NCBI GenBank assembly: GCA_947588805.1
Contig: CANPYR010000017.1
Span: 1 to 44,623 of the forward strand
Reading direction: 5' to 3'
Length of the DNA: 44,623 nucleotides
Source: an uncultured Clostridia bacterium
Lineage (GTDB): Bacteria; Bacillota; Clostridia; Oscillospirales; Ruminococcaceae
Shown here: in pieces, positions 24,318-32,894 of the stretch
How positions within the stretch are numbered: the stretch's first letter is position 1
Layout of the letters: the number at the start of each line of letters is the position of its first letter
Position numbers and translations under genes: made by a program
Notes under the pieces: generated by a model
Seen by the model: only the letters and a program-made list of their open reading frames with translations
Databases searched by the model: none
What the model was told of the DNA's origin: nothing

Positions 24318-24346
24318 TTGCCAATCGCTCCGGGATGTGATACAAT
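24318..24346 (+). promoter_or_regulatory. Promoter of the sugar-binding lipoprotein gene
   Basis: TTGCCA (24318-24323), 17 bases, TACAAT (24341-24346). The leader is about 60 bases. The preceding stretch 24150-24317 is AT-rich and holds no gene that I can see. Confidence 0.7.
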
Positions 24347-24413
24347 GATATGGCAAAATATCAAATTTGACGCTTGCCGTCTAAACGGCTGCGTCGAAAA
24401 TCAGGAGGTAAAT

Positions 24414-25853
24414 ATGAAACGCATTCTTGCTGTTTTTCTCGCGCTTCTGATGATCGTTACGGTCGTCGGCTGCGGAAAGAAAAAACGCCAGCCGATCCAG
24501 CTCACGCTCTCTACCGAGGACTCCGAAGCTATCCTCAGAGCCGCGGGCATCACACTTCCCGACGCTGAAAACGCGCCCGGCGCGGGCAGCCATGTGAAGT
24601 GGTATTCGTGGTACGATCCGCTGGAAAACTATAATGAAGACGAAATCGTAAACACCGGTAACTGGACCTTTAAAAACAAGTATAACGGCACCGTTGAGTG
24701 GGTCGAGTGCGTGTATGAGAACTACTACGACGACCTCGCAAACTACCTCACCGCCGGAACTCCTCCGGACGCGACTCAGGCTACAAGCGGCGTTATGGCG
24801 CTCTACCCTATGAACTGCATCAAGGGTATGATCCAGCCTGTGGATCCTTACGTCGATCTTGAGGACCCGCTCTGGGTGGGGATGAAGGAATTCGCGGATA
24901 AGTTTATGCTCGGCGGTCAGCACTACCATATGGTAACGGACGTAAGCTTTGACAACGTAGTCTGCTACAACCGCAGAGTCATGAACGAGTGGGGATTTGA
25001 CGATCCTGCGGATCTGTATTACAACGACGAGTGGACCTGGGATGTATTTTACGATATGTGCATGGACTTCTCGGACGGCGACGAGGACAGATACGCGCTT
25101 GACGGATACGCATATGCGGGCGGTCTGATGGAATCTACCGGTCAGCAGCTCTTCGGACTCAATGACGAAGGAATTTTTGTCGGAAACATCGACAGTCCCG
25201 AGATCGAGCGTTCGCAGCAGCTTGTATATGATCTTGTAAAGAACGGCTGCACATATCAGAACGGCGGCTGGGCGCTCCGCGGCGACGGCTTCGGAAACGG
25301 CATGTCTGACGGAAAGTGCCTGTTCTACATAATCGCGACCTGGGCGTTTACCGGAAGAGTCGAGGAGATCACTCCGATCTGGGGAGACGTAAGCCAGAAC
25401 GAGGTAATGTTTGCTCCGCTTCCGCGCGATCCTCAGGGCGACGGGATCTATTATCTGCACTCCGGCATCTCCGGCTACAGCATAATAAAGGGCTCCTTCA
25501 ATCCCGAGGGAGTAGCGCTGTTAGCTTCCTGCGAGAGATTCAAGATAATCGATCCGACGGTAGTAAACATCGACAAGAAGCAGCTCAGAGAGATCTATCT
25601 CTGGAACGACGAGATGCTCGATATGTACGACGAATGCTACGAGCTTGCGGCCGCTCACCCGATGATGAACCTTACAAATAATCTTCCAGATAACTTAGGA
25701 AACGCGATCGCAGGTCTTCAGAACGGAACTATCCATGGCGGCTCCGAGCCGAGCTCATGGGCGCAGCTCAAGGAGAAGTACGGCGAGCAGATCGAATATT
25801 ATATCGAGGAGCTGAACCAGACGATAGCGGACTTTAACGCTTCGCAGAGCTGA
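24414..25853 (+). CDS. ABC-type extracellular solute-binding lipoprotein
   Basis: A 479-residue family 1 solute-binding protein, the class that delivers oligosaccharides to ABC importers. The signal peptide ends in lipobox VVGC (C20). Typical features are WTFKNKYNGTVEWVE (first lobe), AGTPPDATQATSG, VCYNRRVMNEWGFDDPADLY and EWTWDVFYDMCMDFS, the last being a classic binding-protein helix; the C-terminal helix is EYYIEELNQTIADFN. ATG 24414 has an ideal AGGAGG; the in-frame upstream start at 24318 is in the promoter. No permease or ATPase genes follow, so it must pair with a transporter encoded elsewhere. The GH43 enzyme downstream suggests an arabinose/xylose-containing substrate (inference). 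Confidence 0.9.
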   Translation: MKRILAVFLALLMIVTVVGCGKKKRQPIQLTLSTEDSEAILRAAGITLPDAENAPGAGSHVKWYSWYDPLENYNEDEIVNTGNWTFKNKYNGTVEWVECVYENYYDDLANYLTAGTPPDATQATSGVMALYPMNCIKGMIQPVDPYVDLEDPLWVGMKEFADKFMLGGQHYHMVTDVSFDNVVCYNRRVMNEWGFDDPADLYYNDEWTWDVFYDMCMDFSDGDEDRYALDGYAYAGGLMESTGQQLFGLNDEGIFVGNIDSPEIERSQQLVYDLVKNGCTYQNGGWALRGDGFGNGMSDGKCLFYIIATWAFTGRVEEITPIWGDVSQNEVMFAPLPRDPQGDGIYYLHSGISGYSIIKGSFNPEGVALLASCERFKIIDPTVVNIDKKQLREIYLWNDEMLDMYDECYELAAAHPMMNLTNNLPDNLGNAIAGLQNGTIHGGSEPSSWAQLKEKYGEQIEYYIEELNQTIADFNASQS

Positions 25854-25888
25854 TTTTCGTATAAAATTCAGCGGCGGCTGCGAGAGGA

Positions 25889-25922
25889 GCGGGAATGCGG
25901 GCATCTGGGCCCGCGTTCCCGC
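25889..25922 (+). terminator. GC-rich hairpin after the binding-protein gene
   Basis: GCGGGAATGCGGGC (25889-25902) pairs with GCCCGCGTTCCCGC (25909-25922), 14 bp with one G-T, loop of six. No T run follows, so it may be an mRNA-stabilising 3' hairpin rather than an intrinsic terminator. The rest of 25923-26142 shows only degenerate repeat modules. Confidence 0.5.
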
Positions 25923-26142
25923 GAGCTGCCGGTCGGCAGCGGATCTCGTCGGCCGCTTGGATTTTGTGCAGGGGTAATTATGAGCGCGGGGGCGTTACGA
26001 TTAGTTTCGTGGCGGGTTGTGGGATTTAATCGCTGCTTTCTGCGGCTGAGATTCATTTTATGCGGGAGGAAAGCCGAGGGGTAAATGCAGCTACGGTTTC
26101 GTGCTTTTATCTTCACTTTCTGCGTAAACCCTGCTTGCATTT

Positions 26143-26392
26143 GCGGCGGCGAGATTCGCTACTTTCCTGCGGAAGCACTACCGACTGCGCCCCGCCAAAC
26201 TTGCCGGGCTTTGTCCGTGAGACAACCGAAGCGGTCGTTTAACAACGCGATTAAAACTCTTTGAGGACGAGCGGTCGGTCATTTATGACCGCGAAGTCCG
26301 AAAAGTAAGTTTTAACGCTTTGTTTTTGAGAGCAGTCGAACGGGAACAAAACCGGCAATGTTTTCCCGCCCTTCTCCGCTCCTCGCCGCCGC
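26143..26392. repeat. R1 palindromic repeat, longest form
   Basis: 250 bases. The left arm is GCGGCGGCGAGATTCGC (26143-26159); the right end is CTCGCCGCCGC (26382-26392). The insert contains the AACTTGCCGGGCTTTGT and GTCGAACGGGAACAAAACC modules plus an extra block with GCGATTAAAACTCTTTG, the latter shared with 14357-14373, and a short hairpin GCGGTCGGTCATTTATGACCGC (22 bases, 26269-26290 approximately, stem GGTCAT/ATGACC). Confidence 0.7.
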
Positions 26393-26486
26393 TGTCTTCG
26401 GAGCTTCATTTCATTCTGAATGAAGGCTCTGATTGATGATTTCGGGGCTTCTGCCGCTGCGCTAATATGCATGAGGGTGCAGAGTA

Positions 26487-26571
26487 GCGGCGGCGAGATT
26501 CGCTACTTTCCTGCGGAAGCACTACCGACTGCTCCCGCCCACCCGCCCTCTCCCGCGAATCTCGCCGCCGC
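26487..26571. repeat. R1 palindromic repeat, cleanest short copy
   Basis: 85 bases with a perfect 17 bp inverted repeat, GCGGCGGCGAGATTCGC (26487-26503) and GCGAATCTCGCCGCCGC (26555-26571). The loop carries TGCGGAAGCACTACCGACTG. Confidence 0.85.
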
Positions 26572-26593
26572 CCGGCTTCCTGCCCCCGAGAAC

Positions 26594-26632
26594 CCTGCGG
26601 CCTTTTGAGGAAAGGCCGGCGAAACCTTTGTA
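26594..26632 (-). repeat. R3 fragment
   Basis: On the plus strand CCTGCGGCCTTTTGAGG then AAAGGCCGGCGAAACCTTT, matching the first 40 bases of the R3 copies in inverted orientation. It directly follows an R1 copy and lies antisense to the neighbouring genes. Confidence 0.65.
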
Positions 26633-26710
26633 GTTCCCGCTCTTTCAGGGGTGGGCGGCTGGATCTAATTTTATCTTTAATAACACCAACAATCAAAGGA
26701 GGTCTTCAAA

Positions 26711-28441
26711 ATGATCTTTATCTCTTATTCAAGATACCCTGTCTCCGAAGCCGAATACGCTCCTCGTCTCGGTCTTAGCATGCACCTCGGCGTAAAAACC
26801 GATTCCGGCTTCTCTCCTCTTAATTTCAACTACGGCGTTCTCTTCGTAAAGGCTACCCAAAATCCCGAAAATAACGCCCTTAACCCTATGAGCATTAAAA
26901 AACCTTTCGTCCTCCCGACTGATGACGGTTTCAAAATCATCGCTATCCGTACTCTCGCTAACGGCGAAAATGACGAGAGCTCTAAGGGCTGCGCAGTCGT
27001 TTTTGAATCCCCCGACCTCGTTCACTATACCGAGCTCGGACTTCTGAAGCTTGCCGACGAATATCTTGACGACGTATCTCTCAAGGTCTGCCACTGCCAC
27101 GGCGGGCTTGTCGCGAAATACTCCGTCGGCGGCGTGGTCTATAGGCGCAGACTTTCGGATATAACTTCGCCTACCGATGATGTGAAACAGTGCGGAGATT
27201 TGGGAAAAGAATATACTGATTGTAATATAGAAGGCGCATATGACGCTGTGGAATTTGAAGTTCCGGAGGATAAAGCGGAATATCTTCTCAAAAAGCTCGG
27301 CGTTCTCAAGGCGACTGCGGTGCAGTATTCAAAGGAGGTCGAAAAGGATAAGCTTGACGAGTTCCGCGTGACCGTTCACTATTCCGACGGCTCTTCGCAT
27401 CAGAAGAGAGTCGACTGGAACGAGCCGGAAAACGGTGAGATCACAGGTAAAATTCATGTCGAGCACTACGATTTCCCGATAGCGATAAACCGTGCCGACC
27501 CTTGCGTGTACTTCTATAAGGGGGAGTATTACTTCATCGCGACAAACGACGCGGACGGAAACCGCTCGCTCTATGTTCGCCGCGCTAAGACCATCCCCGA
27601 GCTTGTAAACGCTCCCGAGAAGCTTATTCTTGACGCGTATACCTATCCGCACGTAGGCGGGCTTCTCTGGGCTCCGGAGTTCCACAACGTGAACGGCAAA
27701 GAATATATCTTCCACGCCTGCACCCCGAAGGAATTCGGGGACGAGGAGTCTCACGTGATGGTATTCAAGGAAGGCGGCGAGCTTGACGACAAGGACAGCT
27801 GGGAAGCGCCTAAGAAGGTCCTGAAAAAGGACGGCTCCCCGCTTTACGACAAGGGAATAACTCTTGACATGACGACTCTTGAGAGCGCGGGGCATATCTA
27901 TGTCGCCTGGAGCCAGCGCCAATTCAACCCGATAGACCTCGGCGCGTGGGTATATATAGCCGAGATAGACAAAAACGAGCCCTGGAAGCTTATAAGCGAC
28001 CCTGTGCTTTTAACGATGCCGGAATACGGCTGGCAGAACAACCACACTCTTGTCGACGAAGGACCGTTCATGTTAAAATCCGGCGGGATGATCTATCTGA
28101 CATTCAGCTCCGCTCTTGTAGATTCGACATACTGCGTGGGGCTTCTCACCGCAAAGGACGGCGCGGATCTGCTTGATCCCAAAAACTGGGTAAAATCTAA
28201 CTATCCGCTCCTTCATTCGCTCACGAAGCCCGGAGAATACGGCCCCGGGCATAACGCCTACGTGACCGACGAGTACGGCGACATTTGGAACACCTATCAC
28301 GCAAGGCCGGGGATAAACGCGCCGCGCTCGAGCGGTATCAGGCGCGTGCACATCGGATTTGATGGCGAGCCGGTTCTGAGCCTGCTTGAGGAGAACGAGC
28401 TCCCCGAGGGGATGGAGGAGATAAGTGTCAAGATCAAGTGA
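26711..28441 (+). CDS. Glycoside hydrolase family 43, cytoplasmic
   Basis: A 576-residue enzyme of the GH43 five-bladed propeller type (arabinofuranosidase or xylosidase activities in the family). The catalytic triad is readable: base D263 in NRADPCVYFYKGEYYF, pKa modulator D386 in ITLDMTT and acid E450 in LVDEGPFML. GPGHNAYV (H514) and WAPEFHNVNGKEYIF fit the propeller blades. The N-terminal 250 residues look like a partial GH43-like propeller plus a beta-sandwich domain (about 175-250), an addition to the minimal fold. There is no signal peptide, so it would cleave imported oligosaccharides. AAAGGAGG precedes the ATG. Substrate unproven. Confidence 0.88.
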   Translation: MIFISYSRYPVSEAEYAPRLGLSMHLGVKTDSGFSPLNFNYGVLFVKATQNPENNALNPMSIKKPFVLPTDDGFKIIAIRTLANGENDESSKGCAVVFESPDLVHYTELGLLKLADEYLDDVSLKVCHCHGGLVAKYSVGGVVYRRRLSDITSPTDDVKQCGDLGKEYTDCNIEGAYDAVEFEVPEDKAEYLLKKLGVLKATAVQYSKEVEKDKLDEFRVTVHYSDGSSHQKRVDWNEPENGEITGKIHVEHYDFPIAINRADPCVYFYKGEYYFIATNDADGNRSLYVRRAKTIPELVNAPEKLILDAYTYPHVGGLLWAPEFHNVNGKEYIFHACTPKEFGDEESHVMVFKEGGELDDKDSWEAPKKVLKKDGSPLYDKGITLDMTTLESAGHIYVAWSQRQFNPIDLGAWVYIAEIDKNEPWKLISDPVLLTMPEYGWQNNHTLVDEGPFMLKSGGMIYLTFSSALVDSTYCVGLLTAKDGADLLDPKNWVKSNYPLLHSLTKPGEYGPGHNAYVTDEYGDIWNTYHARPGINAPRSSGIRRVHIGFDGEPVLSLLEENELPEGMEEISVKIK

Positions 28442-28493
28442 GGAGAGCATTAGTTTAGGCGACGGATGAAATTTTTCTCCGGAATAGGTATAC

Positions 28494-28555
28494 CCCCCCG
28501 AAGCAAATGGAGCGAATGGACGCTCCGTAAGGCTTCGGGGGGATTTCTATTTCTT
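28494..28555 (+). terminator. Terminator of the GH43 gene
   Basis: CCCCCCGAAGC (28494-28504) pairs perfectly with GCTTCGGGGGG (28532-28542); an inner GGAGCG/CGCTCC stem extends it. A T-rich tail ATTTCTATTTCTTCTT follows. Confidence 0.85.
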
Positions 28556-28582
28556 CTTGGCACAGATGGGGAGGGAAGTGCT

Positions 28583-28634
28583 GCGGCGGGATTCGCTGCA
28601 TATCTGCTGAATCGCTGCCGACTGCTTCCCCGCC
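28583..28634. repeat. R1 left-end fragment
   Basis: GCGGCGGGATTCGC (28583-28596) and the GAATCGCTGCCGACTGCTTCC core; the right arm is missing. From 28640 to 28849 the spacer is AT-rich and holds no gene that I can see. Confidence 0.65.
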
Positions 28635-28849
28635 ATCTAAATAATTGTAAACCCTCACCTCACAATAAATCAATTTTCCTCGCGCTTTGTTCAAATTGTT
28701 ACAAATCAGCACTAAAACTTTATCTATTTCGCAGGTTTTGTTATTTTAACTGTCTTTAACCCCCGCAAAAGCCTTTAAATAAAGCCTTTGCTGGCTTTTT
28801 TAACCATCGTCGGGCATGTTTTTCACAATTTAAATCCTCACAAAAACTA

Positions 28850-28878
28850 TTGACTTTTTCATGAAAATATTGTATAGT
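28850..28878 (+). promoter_or_regulatory. Promoter of the EAL/repeat protein gene
   Basis: TTGACT (28850-28855), 17 bases, TATAGT (28873-28878). The leader to the ATG is about 90 bases. Confidence 0.82.
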
Positions 28879-28900
28879 AATAATAAGCGAGACTATATAA

Positions 28901-28936
28901 AATTTCCGCGGGGGGGGGGTACTCTTCACGGGAATT
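28901..28936 (+). promoter_or_regulatory. Leader hairpin with a G10 tract in its loop
   Basis: Ten consecutive G (28910-28919) lie in the leader. AATTTCCG (28901-28908) and CGGGAATT (28929-28936) can pair, with one G-U in RNA, leaving the G run in the loop. Homopolymers of this length slip readily, so leader length may vary. Confidence 0.6.
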
Positions 28937-28975
28937 CGAAAATATATACTAAATTACCCTGAGAGAGATGATAAC

Positions 28976-31576
28976 ATGGACGCCAGCATTAACGAAAAGT
29001 GGAACGAGCTTTTCGGGACCGAATGGTCAAAGATAATGGCTATCAGCCCGGAAATGGGCGGGTTTATGATAGACCATAAAAACCGAAAGGTCATAATGGA
29101 CGATAATGCGCTTAAGCTCGCGGAGATAGACTTTGTTCCGGACTACGACGCGATGATGGGTTTCCTTGAGATCCTCTCAGGCGATAATAAGAAATTTGCC
29201 ACCTTGGCGCCGATAGTGTTTTATCAGGACGAAGATTTTGCCGCCGGTATTTTGAGATGGCATTACGACTTCTCCGGAGAACAGGCTAAAAGCGTTGTTC
29301 CTATCGTTGAAAAACCGCAGTTTGCGTCGGCGGTCAATCAGGCTAAGGGGCGTTCGCTTCTTGCGCTTATCGAGTTTCATATGTCGGACCAGCGCGATAT
29401 CAACGACGCTCAGGTGTTCGGCTGCCTTGCGGCCATAAACGAAACGCTTCCGGCGGGGATCTCTATCTGCGCAAATTATCCCAAGTGCTTCTGGCTCTTT
29501 ATTCCGGAGTATTCCGGGGATTCCGCGGAGCTGATGGAAAGCCTTAAGCGCGTAGTCGAAACAAGCGGTCACGGCGCTTCTTTGGGAAGCACGGGCGAGG
29601 AGAGGTATGTCACCTTCAACGCCGGTATAGGAATGGAAGAGGGCGCGCCGGAACAGAGGATGGCTACCGCGGAGTTTGCGCTTTATGAAGCGAATCTCGT
29701 CGGAGGCGGCGCTATATTAAAGTATTCCGTTGAGCAGTTCGAGGAGAACAGAGCGGAATACGAGAAGATGTCGAGATTCTTAAAGCTTATAAACGAAAAT
29801 CTTTTCGTATATCATTTCCAGCCGATAGTTTCCGCGAAGGACGGCGAAATAGTAGCTTATGAAATGCTCATGCGCTCCACTCCCGATATAGGGATGTTCC
29901 CACTTGAGATTCTTGACTGCGCGGAACGCTCGGACAGACTTTACGATATCGAAAGGGCGACGATGAAGAACGCGCTTGCGATCATAGAGCAGCACCAGGA
30001 TACTTTTAAGAAGAAGAAGCTCTTCGTCAACTCTATCACCGCGCATATGCTTGACGATTCGGACTGGAACGAGCTTGTCGAGCGTTACGGCGAGATGATG
30101 GAGAAGATGGTGGTTGAGTTCACCGAACAGACCGAGATAAGCGACGATACCGTAGAGGGGATACGCGACAGGCTCGGGAAGTCTAAGATAAAGATAGCTA
30201 TAGACGACTTCGGAACAGGATATTCAAACACATCCAATTTAATTAAATACAGCCCGGACGTTGTAAAGATAGACCGCTCGCTTATCACAGGTATACATAC
30301 CAAGCCGACGATAAGAAAGCTTGTTTCGGGATTCATAGAGTTCATCCATGAAAACGGATATCAGGCTCTTGCGGAGGGCGTGGAGACGTATGAAGAGCTA
30401 AAGACGATGATACAGCTCGGCTCCGACCTCATTCAGGGCTACTATGTCTCAAGACCGAAGCCGATAATGCTTTACGAAGTCTCTGACAGTGTTTGCAGGG
30501 ATATCCAGACTCTTAATATTTACAGCACCACATCCGTGATACGTCCCTACCATCCCGCAGAGGGAGAAGAGGTAGATCTCGGAGTGATACTTGCGGACGG
30601 ATATAACTCGCTGTTTATAGAGAACGAGGTAACTACTCTTTGCGGACGTTCGGATATCAAGTTCGACATGGTAATAATGATAAAGTCGAACGCGAAGGTA
30701 AGGATAAACTTTGAAAACGTCAAGTTCAAGACCGAGAAGGATTCCCCGATAGTAGCTATCGGAGACGGCTCGGAGGTATCTCTTTGGTTCTACGGGGATA
30801 ACGAGCTCGACGGCAGAGGAATATACGTTCCGAGGACGGCTACGCTTAAGATGTACGGCGAAGGGAACGTAAACATAATTGCAAATAACGAGGACTGCTA
30901 CGGAATAGGCGTGAACCGCGACAACTCCCACGGAATGATCGTTTTGGCTACGAAGGGAACGGTAAATATTACCGCAAACGGAGATACCGCGGTCGGGATC
31001 GGAGGAGGAAAGAATGAAGCCTCGCAGCCGATACAGCTTCTCGGAGGAGAAGTGAACGTTTCGGTTTCGGGCGGCTCCTGCATAGGAATAGGTGCGGCCG
31101 ACGGAAACGCGATAGTAGACTTTTCAAACGTCGTGGTAAAGATGACGATGAGCTCTCCCGATAACGTCGCGGTAGGATCCTTCAACGGGAACACCGATAT
31201 AGAGCTAAAGAACTTCACTCTCGATACCGATCAGAACGGAATATCGGTAGTAGGCGTAGGCTCGGTAGAAAGCGGCTCCGGAAAGCTTATACTCACAAAC
31301 GGGATAATGAATTCAAAGATAAAGGGCAGAACGGTGAACTATATCGGAACGCGAGAAGGAAACCTGAGCTGTCATCTTAAGAAGAACTTCATTACATTCT
31401 ACTGCGAAAGCGGTTCGGTATCGGGGATCGGGGACATGTACGGCGAGGGCGACGTGATACTTGAGCAGAACCATCTCGATTTCGACATGAGGACCGGCGA
31501 GGGTCTTGCGTACGGAAGCAAGACCGGAACGGTGAAGTGCATAGATCCGGACGACGATATCAGGATAAACCCTTAG
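28976..31576 (+). CDS. c-di-GMP phosphodiesterase (degenerate GGDEF-EAL) with C-terminal beta-helix-like repeats
   Basis: An 866-residue soluble protein with no signal peptide or membrane segment. Residues 1-120 are PAS-like at best. Residues about 125-250 resemble a GGDEF fold without the GGDEF motif. Residues about 265-505 are an EAL domain with the catalytic set kept: E296 (motif reads YEML), N352, E381 (EFTE), D410-D411 in DDFGTGYSN, K431, E467 in AEGVE and Q487 in QGYY. It should therefore hydrolyse cyclic di-GMP to pGpG. From about 530 to 850 come glycine-rich strands. At least eight units of about 30 residues, starting near 641, 671, 701, 730, 756, 786, 814 and 841, share the pattern xxxGIG then GxVNVxxxGG, as in right-handed beta-helices. 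This tail on an EAL protein is unusual. The start has only a weak GAGAGAG. A bidirectional terminator follows. Confidence 0.85.
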   Translation: MDASINEKWNELFGTEWSKIMAISPEMGGFMIDHKNRKVIMDDNALKLAEIDFVPDYDAMMGFLEILSGDNKKFATLAPIVFYQDEDFAAGILRWHYDFSGEQAKSVVPIVEKPQFASAVNQAKGRSLLALIEFHMSDQRDINDAQVFGCLAAINETLPAGISICANYPKCFWLFIPEYSGDSAELMESLKRVVETSGHGASLGSTGEERYVTFNAGIGMEEGAPEQRMATAEFALYEANLVGGGAILKYSVEQFEENRAEYEKMSRFLKLINENLFVYHFQPIVSAKDGEIVAYEMLMRSTPDIGMFPLEILDCAERSDRLYDIERATMKNALAIIEQHQDTFKKKKLFVNSITAHMLDDSDWNELVERYGEMMEKMVVEFTEQTEISDDTVEGIRDRLGKSKIKIAIDDFGTGYSNTSNLIKYSPDVVKIDRSLITGIHTKPTIRKLVSGFIEFIHENGYQALAEGVETYEELKTMIQLGSDLIQGYYVSRPKPIMLYEVSDSVCRDIQTLNIYSTTSVIRPYHPAEGEEVDLGVILADGYNSLFIENEVTTLCGRSDIKFDMVIMIKSNAKVRINFENVKFKTEKDSPIVAIGDGSEVSLWFYGDNELDGRGIYVPRTATLKMYGEGNVNIIANNEDCYGIGVNRDNSHGMIVLATKGTVNITANGDTAVGIGGGKNEASQPIQLLGGEVNVSVSGGSCIGIGAADGNAIVDFSNVVVKMTMSSPDNVAVGSFNGNTDIELKNFTLDTDQNGISVVGVGSVESGSGKLILTNGIMNSKIKGRTVNYIGTREGNLSCHLKKNFITFYCESGSVSGIGDMYGEGDVILEQNHLDFDMRTGEGLAYGSKTGTVKCIDPDDDIRINP

Positions 31577-31603
31577 GAGCGGAAAAACGAAACATGAATA
31601 TCA

Positions 31604-31630
31604 AAAAGCAGACGTATCCCGTCTGCTTTT
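31604..31630. terminator. Bidirectional terminator between convergent genes
   Basis: AAAAGCAGACG (31604-31614) and CGTCTGCTTTT (31620-31630), a perfect 11 bp stem with a 5-base loop. It serves the EAL gene (plus) and the sigma/anti-sigma operon (minus). A degenerate TTACTA tract follows at 31640-31695. Confidence 0.9.
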
Positions 31631-31715
31631 CGTATTATTACCGATCACTTCTTGTTACTTACTACTTACTAATTACTATTTACTATCTACTATCCTCTAT
31701 CCGCCATTCCCCCTC

Positions 31716-32894
31716 TCACTCCTTCAACCTTTCCCACTCCGTCAGGCTGCCTTTGGATTTGAAAGCAGATCTTACATCCCCCGTCTTCGCGTCAACAAAT
31801 GCCAAATACTCAAGCTTCGTCCCGTCCGCTGATTTTGAATACACTTCGCAGCTATAGTACTCCCCGATATCCTCAAGACCGGTCTCCGATACGCTCACGC
31901 CGTTAAAGGACTTTATACCGGATTCCGCTATCGGTACCTTCGTCATGCTGCATACAATCCAGTACCCCTCGTCGTAAGCGTTAATTCCGACCTTGGCGGC
32001 GACGGCTTTTTTGGCTTCGATTCTGCTTATATATTCCCTGCTGTCGGCGTGGACGTGGAGGTGATAGTCTTTATCATAGTCCTCTGTCTTGAGCGAGGAA
32101 TCCTCGGTCATCTCCTCGGCTCTGTACTTAACTATTTCACCGCTCACGGTATCGATAAGCGCGTGATAGATATACCCTCCGTGGCCGAGTGAAATATATA
32201 CCGTCGCGGGATCCGTTAAGTAGTTGATCTCGGAGCCGAGACTGTAGTTCTCAAAGCCGCAGCCGTCGTTTATGAGATAATCCAAAAGTATATCCGCGGC
32301 TTCGTCGGCGGTGAGATCTCCTAACGCCGAGTCCGGGTTCGGTTTATCGGAAATTTCAAACGGCAGTTCCGAATTTCTCTTTTCGCGTTCTTCTTTGACA
32401 TGCTCCTCCCAGCTCTCGTCGGCGTTTCTTTCGCAGCTCAATACCTTTTTGGTCGCAGCGTCCATTACAAGGAGGTAAGAATATCCCCCTAACTTCACGC
32501 TCACGTTATATATCGGTCTTAAGCCGGAAAAGCCGAAGTCGGCCTCGCTTTCCATCACCTCCCTGTCATATCCGAGGTCTGAAATGACCGCGCGCCCGAG
32601 ATCTTCTTTTTCACTTTGGTCCGCGTTCATAACGATATAGTCCTCCGCGGCAAGGATCACTTTCTCAGCGGTCTCGCTGTCCGCAAGGCTTGCGACTGCG
32701 GCCACGGCGCTTACCGACAGCGCAGCCAAAAGAATCGCCGCGGCGAGCGGAATTATAAATAGCTTCTTTTTATTCACTGTTCTCTCCTTTCGGCGGGGCG
32801 AAGATAATTCAAGCGCTTCCGAAATATATTCTTCGTCTATCTCTCCGAAGGCTTCTTTTAGGATCGGTATCCCGTCCGCGTTCTTATTTTTCAT
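31716..32894 (-). CDS. Single-pass membrane protein, probable anti-sigma factor
   Basis: A 392-residue protein: a short cytoplasmic N-terminus (1-43), one membrane helix (about 44-68, KLFIIPLAAAILLAALSVSAV) and a large outer part. The outer part has repeated PepSY-like units: VMDAATKKVLSCE, LIDTVSGEIVKYR and FVDAKTGDVRSAF, each a pair of strands after a helix. Its ATG overlaps the sigma factor stop by four bases (ATGA), so the two are translationally coupled, the usual arrangement for an ECF sigma factor and its membrane anti-sigma partner. No zinc-binding anti-sigma motif is visible, so the anti-sigma role is inferred from context and topology. Confidence 0.65.
   Translation of the reverse strand: MKNKNADGIPILKEAFGEIDEEYISEALELSSPRRKERTVNKKKLFIIPLAAAILLAALSVSAVAAVASLADSETAEKVILAAEDYIVMNADQSEKEDLGRAVISDLGYDREVMESEADFGFSGLRPIYNVSVKLGGYSYLLVMDAATKKVLSCERNADESWEEHVKEEREKRNSELPFEISDKPNPDSALGDLTADEAADILLDYLINDGCGFENYSLGSEINYLTDPATVYISLGHGGYIYHALIDTVSGEIVKYRAEEMTEDSSLKTEDYDKDYHLHVHADSREYISRIEAKKAVAAKVGINAYDEGYWIVCSMTKVPIAESGIKSFNGVSVSETGLEDIGEYYSCEVYSKSADGTKLEYLAFVDAKTGDVRSAFKSKGSLTEWERLKE

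Noticed and set aside
24381-25460. 359-codon frame on the minus strand opposite the binding-protein gene
   Set aside because: It is a codon-bias shadow: the plus-strand frame has a signal peptide, lipobox and family motifs, and the antisense product has no recognisable features or ribosome site.
9512-28634. CRISPR array
   Set aside because: The repeats are dispersed between genes, palindromic, unequal in length and not separated by regular spacers; no cas genes are present.
28466-28759. 97-codon frame after the GH43 gene
   Set aside because: It runs through the terminator hairpin and an R1 fragment and has no start signal.
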